Source: an uncultured Actinomycetes bacterium
Lineage (GTDB): Bacteria; Actinomycetota; Thermoleophilia; Solirubrobacterales; 70-9
Direction of reading: 5' to 3'
DNA length: 6,251 bases
NCBI GenBank assembly: GCA_937907435.1
Contig: CALCIA010000051.1
Coordinates: 1-6,251, forward strand
Translations under genes and position numbers: made by a program
Part shown: piece after piece, positions 1 through 5,188 of the stretch
Position numbering within the stretch: the first letter of the stretch is position 1
How the letters are laid out: each line of letters starts with the position of its first letter
The notes under the pieces: model-generated
Told to the model about the DNA's origin: nothing
The model's database searches: none
What the model saw: only the letters and a program-made list of their open reading frames with translations

Positions 1-84
1 CTCATGGGGGTCACAGCCTGCCAGGACCCCCATGAGGAGCCCAGGACCACCTCGGACGGCCAGCAGGGCAGCGCACCCCCGCCC
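1..84 (+). repeat. Hairpin repeat copy 1 (left edge, truncated)
   Basis: Bases 1-11 pair with 26-36 around a 14-nt loop (12-25). The right arm continues to 47, so the full stem would be 22 bp, with half of the left arm lost beyond the window edge. The visible part of the hairpin is the exact reverse complement of the copy at 6101-6158, loop included. The match goes on past the hairpin: CCACCTCGGACGGCC at 47-61 and CGCACCCCCGCCC at 72-84 recur in the other copy with the same 10-nt spacer length between them. The element lies just downstream of the pstB stop codon, so it could also act at the 3' end of the pstCAB transcript. It has no U-tract, so a classical intrinsic terminator is doubtful. 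No coding potential is seen. Confidence 0.85.
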
Positions 85-95
85 CGGCCGCCCCC

Positions 96-1025
96 CTACC
101 CGAACCGCCCCGTCACGTAGTCCCGGGTCCGCGGATCCCTGGGAGCCCCGAAGATCTTCTCGGTCTCGTCGAACTCGATCAGGGTGCCGATCGGTTGCTC
201 GCCGCGGGTCTCGAGGCTGAAGAACGCCGTGCGGTCGGCGACGCGGGCGGCCTGCTGCATGTTGTGGGTGACGATGACGATCGTGAAGCGGCCTTTGAGG
301 GTGTGGATCAGGTCCTCGATCGCGCCGGTGGCGATCGGGTCGAGGGCCGAGGCGGGCTCGTCGAGGAGCAGCACGTCCGGTTCGATCGCGATCGCGCGGG
401 CGATGCAGAGACGCTGCTGCTGGCCGCCGGAGAGGCCGAGGGCGGAGTCCTTGAGGCGGTCCTTGACCTCGTCCCAGAGCGCCGCGCCGCGGAGCGCCTT
501 CTCGACCCGCTCCCTCAACCCCGCGCGCAGGCCGAGGTTGCGCGGCGCCCAGGCGACGTTGTCGTAGATCGACTTCGGGAAGGGGTTCGGTTTCTGGAAG
601 ACCATCCCGATCCGCCGCCGCACCTCGACCGTGTCGACCCCGGCCCCGTAGATGTCGTGGCCGTGATAGTCGATCCGGCCCTCGATGCGGAAGCCGGGGA
701 TCGAGTCGTTCATGCGGTTGAGGCTGCGCAGGAAGGTCGTCTTGCCGCATCCCGACGGGCCGATCAGGGCCGTCACCTGGCCGCGGCGGATCCGCATCGA
801 GACGTCGATCAGCGCCTGCTTGCGGCCGTAGAAGATGCCGACGCGCTCGGCCTCGACGACAGGCTCCGGGGCGACGTGGACGTGGCCCGCGGCGGCGCTC
901 TCGGTCGCCGCGGGCGCGCCGAGCACGCCGGGCAGCGGCTCGGTGCGGATGCGCACCCGGCCGGGCGCCGGGGCGCGGCCGTTGGTGGTCGGCTCGGCGC
1001 CGAAGGTCTGGTCGTCGATGCTCAT
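96..1025 (-). CDS. pstB: Phosphate ABC transporter ATP-binding protein PstB
   Basis: This is the ATPase of the high-affinity phosphate importer; it acts on the inner membrane face as a dimer docked on PstC/PstA. It has 309 aa from the ATG at 1025. Visible motifs are Walker A GPSGCGKT (residues 89-96), Q-loop VFQKPNPFP (Q144), ABC signature LSGGQQQR (198-205), Walker B VLLLDEP (218-224), D-loop SALD (226-229) and switch His254. The residues around the Q-loop (KPNPFPKSIYDNV) are characteristic of PstB rather than other ABC ATPases. The start was chosen because its ATG overlaps the pstA stop (ATGA) and AAGGAAG lies 8 nt upstream; a longer reading inside pstA is unlikely. The first ~58 residues are an Ala/Pro-rich extension absent from the ~257-aa E. 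coli protein. It is the last gene of the pstCAB unit. All catalytic motifs look intact. Confidence 0.96.
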   Translation of the reverse strand: MSIDDQTFGAEPTTNGRAPAPGRVRIRTEPLPGVLGAPAATESAAAGHVHVAPEPVVEAERVGIFYGRKQALIDVSMRIRRGQVTALIGPSGCGKTTFLRSLNRMNDSIPGFRIEGRIDYHGHDIYGAGVDTVEVRRRIGMVFQKPNPFPKSIYDNVAWAPRNLGLRAGLRERVEKALRGAALWDEVKDRLKDSALGLSGGQQQRLCIARAIAIEPDVLLLDEPASALDPIATGAIEDLIHTLKGRFTIVIVTHNMQQAARVADRTAFFSLETRGEQPIGTLIEFDETEKIFGAPRDPRTRDYVTGRFG

Positions 1026-1915
1026 CGGCTCATCTTCCTTTTGCTGCGGTTGAGGAGGGCGCGGGAGCCGAGGCCGAGCGCGAGGATGATCACGATCAGG
1101 ATCAGCGAGAGCCCCCACGCTTCGGTGAAGCCTTCCGGGCTCGCTTCTTCGGAGAGCTGGAAGATCCGCACCGGCACGTTCGGGATTTCTTCGAAGGGGT
1201 TGAGCACGACCTTGTCGCCTTTGGCGAGCGAGTCGATCAGCAGCACCGGCGCCGTCTCGCCGGCGGCGCGGGCGACCGAGAGGAGGGTCGCGGTGACGAT
1301 GCCGCCCGCGGCCGCCGGGAGGATGATCGACAGGATGCTCCGCCAGCGCGCGACGCCAAGCGCGTCGGCCGCTTCGCGCTGGTGGGACGGGACGAGGTTC
1401 AGCACCTCCTGGGTGCCGCGGGCGATCAGCGGCACCTCGATGATCGCCAGCGCGACCGCCGCCTTCATCCCCGACTGGCCCTTGCCCGCCACGAGGAGGA
1501 TGAAGACGAAGACGGCGATGATGATCGACGGCAGGCCGTTCATCACGTCGAGGACCAGCTGCACCGGGCGCGTCCAGCGGCGGCCCGCGTACTCGCTGAG
1601 GAAGAGCGCGATCAGCACCCCGACCGGCGTCGCCATCAGGGTGGCGATGGCGACGATCTCCGCCGTCCCGACCAGGTAGGGGCCGACCCCCTGCGGATAG
1701 CCGCTGGTGATGAAGGTCCAGTTGATCGCCTTGGCGCCGTGGGACACCACCGCCCAGATGACGATGACCAGCACCGCGACCGCGGCGACCGCGGCGGCGA
1801 CGGCAAGCGACTGGACGGTCCGGCTGACGAGGTGCCGGCGGCCCAGGTTGCCGGTCGCGACCAGCGGCTGCGTCGGGTCGAGCTCCTCCGCGCCGTTGCG
1901 CCGGGAGTGCTTCAT
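1022..1915 (-). CDS. pstA: Phosphate ABC transporter permease PstA
   Basis: This is one of the two channel subunits of the phosphate importer. It has 297 aa from the ATG at 1915, close to the family's usual size. Hydrophobic segments are near residues 34-56, 79-106, 119-144, 149-165, 200-225 and 268-290, consistent with a six-helix MetI-like permease. The cytoplasmic EAA loop that docks on PstB is visible as QREAADALGVARWRSILSI (179-197) followed by ILPAAAGGI. The motif MNGLPSIIIAVFVF (about 125-138) is typical of the PstA/PstC family. The N-terminal ~30 residues are polar and presumably cytoplasmic. The start overlaps the pstC stop by 4 bp (ATGA) and has no strong Shine-Dalgarno, so translation is probably coupled to pstC. 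Its own stop overlaps the pstB start in the same way. The choice of PstA over PstC rests on gene order, size and the short N-terminal loop region. Confidence 0.95.
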   Translation of the reverse strand: MKHSRRNGAEELDPTQPLVATGNLGRRHLVSRTVQSLAVAAAVAAVAVLVIVIWAVVSHGAKAINWTFITSGYPQGVGPYLVGTAEIVAIATLMATPVGVLIALFLSEYAGRRWTRPVQLVLDVMNGLPSIIIAVFVFILLVAGKGQSGMKAAVALAIIEVPLIARGTQEVLNLVPSHQREAADALGVARWRSILSIILPAAAGGIVTATLLSVARAAGETAPVLLIDSLAKGDKVVLNPFEEIPNVPVRIFQLSEEASPEGFTEAWGLSLILIVIILALGLGSRALLNRSKRKMSR

Positions 1916-2910
1916 CGGGTCGCGACCCCGGCGCCGCCGAACCGCTGCCCGACCCAGCTCGCCAGCAGGTTGGAGGCGATGCCGATCACCAGGAGCAGCG
2001 CGGCGAGGTAGTAGAGCGAGGCGGTGTGGAGCTTGGAGACGGCGCTGTTGAACTGGAGGGCGATCAGCGACGCCATCGTGCCGCCGGGCTTGAACAGCGA
2101 GAGGTGGGATTCGGTCGAGCCACCGATCACCTGGGCGACCGCGATCGCCTCGCCCAGCGCCCGGCCGAGGCCGAGCAGGCACGCCGCGGTCATCCCCGAC
2201 AGCGTGGTCGGCAGGACCACCCCGCGGATCACCTCCCAGCGGGTCGAGCCGAGCGCCGCGGCGCCGTCCTGAAGCTCACGCGGTACCGCCATGAAGAGGT
2301 CGCGGGAGACCGAGGCGATGATCGGGATGACCATGATCGTGAGGATCAGGCCGGCGTTGAAAACGCTGTTGCCGGTGGTCTGCGGGGCGCCGAAGAGCGG
2401 GATGAAGCCGAAGGTGTCGTGGAGGAACGGCTCGATCGTGTCGACCAGGACCGGGCCGAGTATGAGGAGGCCCCAGAAGCCGAGGATCACGCTCGGGATC
2501 GCGGCGAGCATTTCGACCAGCGGCGAGATCACGTTGCGGACCGAGCTCGGCGCCAGCAGGGCGAGGAAGATGCCGATCGAGATCGCCACCGGGGCGCCGA
2601 TCAGGAGCGCCATCGCCGAGGTGATCAGCGTGCCGAGGATGACCCCCTTGCCGCCGAAGTGATCCAGCGGCGGCGCCCATTCGCTGTGGGTGACGAAGCT
2701 GAGGCCGAACTTCGAGATCGCGGGCTGCGCGCCTTCGAACACTTCCTTGGCGATCAGGACGATCACCAACGCCGCGAGCACGGCGGCGGCGGCGCAGACC
2801 AGGAACAGGGCAACGTCGCCGAAGCGGTCGGCGCGTCTGCGGGCGGGGCTCTGCCGGGCGGATCGGGCCGGTTTCAGCGACGCCGCGCCGGCGGGCGGGG
2901 TGACACTCAT
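1912..2910 (-). CDS. pstC: Phosphate ABC transporter permease PstC
   Basis: This is the partner channel subunit to PstA and the first gene of the minus-strand pstCAB unit. It has 332 aa from the ATG at 2910 (MSVTPPAG). The first helix is near 32-55, the others near 88-118, 125-153, 186-202, 235-258 and 298-319. The EAA docking loop is PRELQDGAAALGSTRWEVIRG (210-230), and EMLAAIPSVILGFWGL (133-148) is a PstC family hallmark. The extended periplasmic loop between helices 3 and 4 (about 155-185) also fits PstC. A start 57 bp further out (2967) is open, but it would add an Arg/Cys/Ser-rich stretch without family character, so 2910 is preferred. No good Shine-Dalgarno precedes either start, and the leader instead carries a CCTCCTCCTC run. 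The gene is divergent from pstS and shares its regulatory region. Confidence 0.94.
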   Translation of the reverse strand: MSVTPPAGAASLKPARSARQSPARRRADRFGDVALFLVCAAAAVLAALVIVLIAKEVFEGAQPAISKFGLSFVTHSEWAPPLDHFGGKGVILGTLITSAMALLIGAPVAISIGIFLALLAPSSVRNVISPLVEMLAAIPSVILGFWGLLILGPVLVDTIEPFLHDTFGFIPLFGAPQTTGNSVFNAGLILTIMVIPIIASVSRDLFMAVPRELQDGAAALGSTRWEVIRGVVLPTTLSGMTAACLLGLGRALGEAIAVAQVIGGSTESHLSLFKPGGTMASLIALQFNSAVSKLHTASLYYLAALLLVIGIASNLLASWVGQRFGGAGVATR

Positions 2911-2961
2911 CGCCGCCAATGTAGAGGAGGAGGTGAACCATCGGGCACACCTCACCCCGAT

Positions 2962-2978
2962 TTTCACAAGATTGAAAC
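2962..2978. repeat. 17-bp imperfect palindrome, copy A
   Basis: TTTCACAAGATTGAAAC contains TTTCA-N6-TGAAA. It is 15/17 identical to the copy at 3025-3041 and starts 63 bp before it, close to six helical turns. The two copies bracket the Pho box, with copy A on the pstC side. This spacing on one DNA face suggests paired operator sites for a dimeric regulator. The identity of any binding protein cannot be told from the sequence. Alternatively these are degenerate extra Pho units, since both begin TTTCAC, although they are out of the 11-bp phase. Confidence 0.6.
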
Positions 2979-2988
2979 ATCTAAGTGA

Positions 2989-3017
2989 CTGTCACATTTT
3001 TGTTACAGATTTGTCAC
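2989..3017 (+). promoter_or_regulatory. Pho box (three PhoB-type direct repeats)
   Basis: Three 7-bp units CTGTCAC (2989-2995), TTGTTAC (3000-3006) and TTGTCAC (3011-3017) are separated by 4-bp AT-leaning spacers ATTT and AGAT, giving an exact 11-bp period. This is the classic PhoB recognition pattern (CTGTCAT repeats) and lies in the expected place before pstS. The repeats read in the pstS direction. The last unit contains TTGTCA, 5/6 to a -35, so it may double as the -35 of a Pho-activated promoter with the -10-like GAGAAT at 3031-3036. The single Streptomyces-like GTTCACC word on the minus strand (around 2932-2938) is not repeated and is not counted. Confidence 0.8.
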
Positions 3018-3024
3018 CGAACTC

Positions 3025-3041
3025 TTTCACGAGAATGAAAC
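3025..3041. repeat. 17-bp imperfect palindrome, copy B
   Basis: TTTCACGAGAATGAAAC has TTTCA (3025-3029), a 6-bp spacer and TGAAA (3036-3040). It is the partner of the copy at 2962-2978 with two mismatches. It overlaps the only -10-like hexamer found for pstS (3031-3036), so a protein bound here would be expected to block or modify pstS transcription. This is an inference from position only. Confidence 0.6.
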
Positions 3042-3093
3042 AAAATCGGGTTTCGAGAGGGAGAACCTACGCGCCGATAATCCCACCCTTTCG

Positions 3094-3099
3094 AAAGGA
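3094..3099 (+). promoter_or_regulatory. Ribosome binding site of pstS
   Basis: AAAGGA lies 6 nt before a TTG codon at 3106-3108. This site decides the start, because no ATG or GTG lies at a suitable distance and the TTG immediately precedes a proper signal peptide. Confidence 0.8.
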
Positions 3100-3105
3100 A
3101 CACTT

Positions 3106-4125
3106 TTGATTCGCAATAGGTTGCTTGCAATCCTCATCGCGGTCGGAGGAACGGTTGGAGGCATGGCAGCCGTCGCGACCGCGAGCGCTTCGGCGGCCGG
3201 CCTCACCGGCGCGGGTTCGACGTTGGTGGCCCCGCTGATGGCGAACTGGATCAACGGCTTCGAAATCAAGGAAGGCATCCCGGTCAAATACGCGGCCGTC
3301 GGCTCCGGCGAAGGCATCAAACAGATCTCGGCGGGCACCGTCGACTTCGGCGCGTCCGATGCCCCGATGACCCCGGAACAGGCCGGCGGCTGCAACGGCT
3401 GCGTGACGATTCCGTGGGCGCTTTCCGCCACCGGTCTCGGCTTCAACGTCCCTGGCGTCAAGAAGCTGAACCTCAACGGCAAGACCATCGCGGGCATCTA
3501 CTTCGGCACGATCACGAAGTGGAACGACCCGAAGATCGCGAAGCTGAACCCGAAAGCGAAGCTGCCGAACCTGACCATCACCCCGGTCTACCGCAGCGAC
3601 GGCTCCGGTGACACCTACGCGTTCACCAACTACCTGTCGAAGGTCAGCCCCGCCTGGAAGTCGGAAGTCGGCTATGCCACCACGGTCGGCTTCAAAGCCG
3701 GCGTCGGCGCCAAAGGCAACGCGGGCATCACCTCGACGGTCACCAAGACCCCGGGCGCGATCGGTTACATCTCCGCGTCCTACCTGATCGCCGCCGGCCT
3801 CGGCGCCGTCGCGGTCGAAAACAACGCCGGCAACTTCGAGCTGCCGAACCTCGACAACATCGAGGAAGCGGCCTCGGTCGTGAAGTCGGCCAAGCCGAAC
3901 ACCGGCATCAGCATCACCAACCCGCCGAAGAAGGCCGCCAAGGCGTACCCGATCTCGACGTTCACGTACGCGATCGTGCCGCACAGCGCGCCGCAGAAGC
4001 AGTTCCTGCAGCAGTTCCTGAACTACGCGATCACGAAGGGTCAGGCCTACGGTGCCGCACTCGACTTCGCGCCGCTGCCGAAGGTCGTCCTCTCGGCCGC
4101 GAAAAAGGCGATCTCCTCGCTCTAG
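3106..4125 (+). CDS. pstS: Phosphate-binding protein PstS
   Basis: This is the secreted substrate-binding subunit that captures phosphate and delivers it to PstC/PstA. It has 339 aa from a TTG start set by AAAGGA 6 nt upstream. Residues 1-31 form a signal peptide: Arg-rich N end, hydrophobic core LLAILIAVGG, and an Ala/Ser-rich cleavage region ATASASAA. There is no lipobox cysteine, so this is not an obvious lipoprotein. Phosphate-contact motifs are present in order: GAGSTLVAP (35-43), GSGEGIKQI (66-74), DFGASDAPM (80-88) and YRSDGSGDTYAFTNYLS (162-178), followed by GAIGYISASY (217-226). C96 and C99 (CNGC) could form a disulfide. The gene stands alone on the plus strand, divergent from pstCAB, under a Pho box, and ends before two hairpins. 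A separate strong transcript would allow the binding protein to be made in excess over the membrane parts. Confidence 0.97.
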   Translation: MIRNRLLAILIAVGGTVGGMAAVATASASAAGLTGAGSTLVAPLMANWINGFEIKEGIPVKYAAVGSGEGIKQISAGTVDFGASDAPMTPEQAGGCNGCVTIPWALSATGLGFNVPGVKKLNLNGKTIAGIYFGTITKWNDPKIAKLNPKAKLPNLTITPVYRSDGSGDTYAFTNYLSKVSPAWKSEVGYATTVGFKAGVGAKGNAGITSTVTKTPGAIGYISASYLIAAGLGAVAVENNAGNFELPNLDNIEEAASVVKSAKPNTGISITNPPKKAAKAYPISTFTYAIVPHSAPQKQFLQQFLNYAITKGQAYGAALDFAPLPKVVLSAAKKAISSL

Positions 4126-4162
4126 CGATCAGACGCCCGCGCCGCGAGGCGCAGCAGTTCCC

Positions 4163-4194
4163 ACCGGCGCGGGGCCTTCGGGCCTCGCGCCGGT
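4163..4194 (+). terminator. UUCG-tetraloop hairpin after pstS
   Basis: A 14-bp stem (4163-4176 with 4181-4194, one G-U pair at 4172/4185) is capped by TTCG. It begins 37 nt after the pstS stop codon. No U-tract follows, so this is either an actinobacterial-style terminator without a U-tail or a 3' stabiliser of the pstS mRNA. It stands directly before the stronger bidirectional hairpin. Confidence 0.7.
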
Positions 4195-4204
4195 TCTCGT
4201 TGGT

Positions 4205-4241
4205 GGGCCGAAAACTCAAGGCATCCTTGAGTTTTCGGCCC
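4205..4241. terminator. Bidirectional terminator between pstS and merR-like gene
   Basis: There is a perfect 17-bp inverted repeat, 4205-4221 against 4225-4241, with loop CAT. Within it, the inner 7-bp stem CTCAAGG/CCTTGAG is followed by TTTT on the plus strand and, by symmetry, on the minus strand. An intrinsic terminator could therefore form in either direction. It lies exactly in the convergent gap, 80-116 nt after the pstS stop and 8 nt after the stop of the minus-strand regulator. Confidence 0.85.
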
Positions 4242-4249
4242 GTCGACCG

Positions 4250-5089
4250 CTAGGCGAAGGCCTGGGACGCGCGGCGGCGGAGGTCCGCGTTCAGCATCCC
4301 CGTGACCTGGCTCGGGGACTCCCCCGCGGAGGGGACGGCGGCGCCGATAAGTCCGCTGGCGCGGAAGCCGAAGAGCGGGGCGACGAAGCCGAGATCGCGG
4401 ATCTTGCGGACCAGGGCGACCGCGTCACGGGTCTCGGCGTTGGGGCCGCAGAGGACGATCGCGGTCGGGTCGAGCGCGCCGAGCGCCCGCTCGAGGCGCT
4501 CGTCGCCGAGCTCGTTGGAGAGGACGAGGACGCGGAAGCCGGCGCGGCGCAGGGCGAGGTCGAGCGCCTGGGTGTGGACCTCCTCGGCGTCGAGCCCCTT
4601 GCTCGAGTCGACGAGCAGGATCCCGGCCGGGCGCGAGGCGGCCGCGGCGAGGCGGCGGGCGCCGTGCAGCCAGCCGGTCGCCCAGCGGGCGGCGAACTCG
4701 AGCTCGGCCTCGGCGCCGGGGTCGGCGGCGAGCTGGTCGACGGCGGGCAGCAGCAGCTCCTCCACCGTCCGCTCCAGCGGCCGCACCGCGAGGCTTTCCT
4801 CGATCGCGCGGTCGGCGGCGGCCTCGTCGAAGCTCTGGAAGGCGCTGAGGAGCGAGTCGTTGCCGACCGGCGCCGCCTGGCGCTGTTGGGCGAGCTGGAT
4901 CGCGGAGGAGATGTTGCCGGTCTGGGCGAGCGCGTCGCGCAGAGTCTGCAGCTCGATCAGGTCGTAGTTGCGGTGGTTGCCGACCGTCCGCTTCGGCGTC
5001 GGGAAGCCGTAGCGACGCTCCCAACTGCGCAGCGTGTTGGGGCTGACGCCTAGAACTTCGGCAGCGGCATTGGTGCGGATTCCGGGCAT
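4250..5089 (-). CDS. MerR-family regulator with cobalamin-binding-like C-terminal domain
   Basis: This is a predicted cytoplasmic DNA-binding regulator of 279 aa. Residues 5-50 are a MerR winged helix (AEVLGVSPNTLRSWERRYGF, then P-RT-GNHRNYD). Residues 77-150 look like the helical cap domain and 155-275 like a Rossmann B12-binding domain, the layout of CarH/LitR. H172 in EVHTQA sits where the lower-axial His of the DxHxxG motif would be, but the Gly is Ala. The cap Wx9EH signature is not seen: the region reads LAADPGAEAELEF, with Leu for Trp and EF for EH. CarH-type light sensing is therefore unlikely; the ligand is unknown. The ATG at 5089 opens directly on the HTH with no clear Shine-Dalgarno. 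A 16-bp palindrome lies 46-61 nt upstream, suggesting autoregulation. The degenerate-GGDEF gene is 99 bp upstream on the same strand, possibly co-transcribed. Its targets are unknown. Confidence 0.85.
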   Translation of the reverse strand: MPGIRTNAAAEVLGVSPNTLRSWERRYGFPTPKRTVGNHRNYDLIELQTLRDALAQTGNISSAIQLAQQRQAAPVGNDSLLSAFQSFDEAAADRAIEESLAVRPLERTVEELLLPAVDQLAADPGAEAELEFAARWATGWLHGARRLAAAASRPAGILLVDSSKGLDAEEVHTQALDLALRRAGFRVLVLSNELGDERLERALGALDPTAIVLCGPNAETRDAVALVRKIRDLGFVAPLFGFRASGLIGAAVPSAGESPSQVTGMLNADLRRRASQAFA

Positions 5090-5134
5090 GTGTGGCGAAA
5101 TCTTGACAGCGGATTCACAGGTTTACGGCAGTTA

Positions 5135-5150
5135 TCGGCAAATTTGCCGA
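5135..5150. promoter_or_regulatory. 16-bp perfect palindrome, candidate operator of the merR-like gene
   Basis: TCGGCAAATTTGCCGA is a perfect palindrome centred 53-54 bp before the regulator's start codon. An extra half-site CGGCA lies at 5126-5130. On the minus strand it contains TTGCCG (complement of 5136-5141), 17 bp from GTGAAT (complement of 5113-5118), a weak -35/-10 pair. Binding here would cover the putative promoter. The core resembles the palindrome upstream of the neighbouring gene at 5990-6000. Confidence 0.6.
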
Positions 5151-5188
5151 AATCGTTAGCGATCTTGCAAACCGATCCGAGGCGTCGC

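Larger units (their letters stand above)
2911..3105. promoter_or_regulatory. Shared divergent pstC/pstS regulatory region
   Basis: This 195-bp stretch separates the divergent pstC and pstS starts and is clearly more AT-rich than the flanking genes. From left to right it holds a CCTCCTCCTC run in the pstC leader (minus strand), a 17-bp imperfect palindrome (2962-2978), a three-unit Pho box (2989-3017), a second copy of the palindrome (3025-3041), and the pstS leader with its ribosome binding site (3094-3099). A weak -10-like GAGAAT (3031-3036) lies 13 bp beyond the last Pho unit in the pstS direction. No convincing -10 was seen for pstC. Control by a PhoR/PhoB-like two-component system during phosphate limitation is inferred from the Pho box. 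Confidence 0.85.

Noticed and set aside
195..1679. 494-aa open frame on the plus strand opposite pstB and pstA
   Set aside because: It is antisense to two genes with full family motifs, is Arg/Asp/Gly-rich without any domain character, and is typical of shadow frames in high-GC DNA.
2026..2988. 320-aa plus-strand frame opposite pstC
   Set aside because: It is highly charged, repetitive antisense sequence that mirrors pstC codons; no motif or ribosome binding site supports it.
2925..3109. Small plus-strand gene driven by the strong AGGAGGAGGTGA sequence at 2925-2936
   Set aside because: The only nearby start (GTG at 2933) overlaps the putative ribosome binding site, and the frame runs through the Pho box and operator-like repeats into the pstS start; it has no protein-like character.
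3067..3984. 305-aa minus-strand frame opposite pstS
   Set aside because: It is a shadow of pstS, Arg/Asp/Val-rich, with no domain and no suitable start context.
4052..5053. 333-aa plus-strand frame opposite the MerR-like gene
   Set aside because: It overlaps the pstS end and both terminator hairpins and has Glu/Arg/Gly-rich shadow composition.
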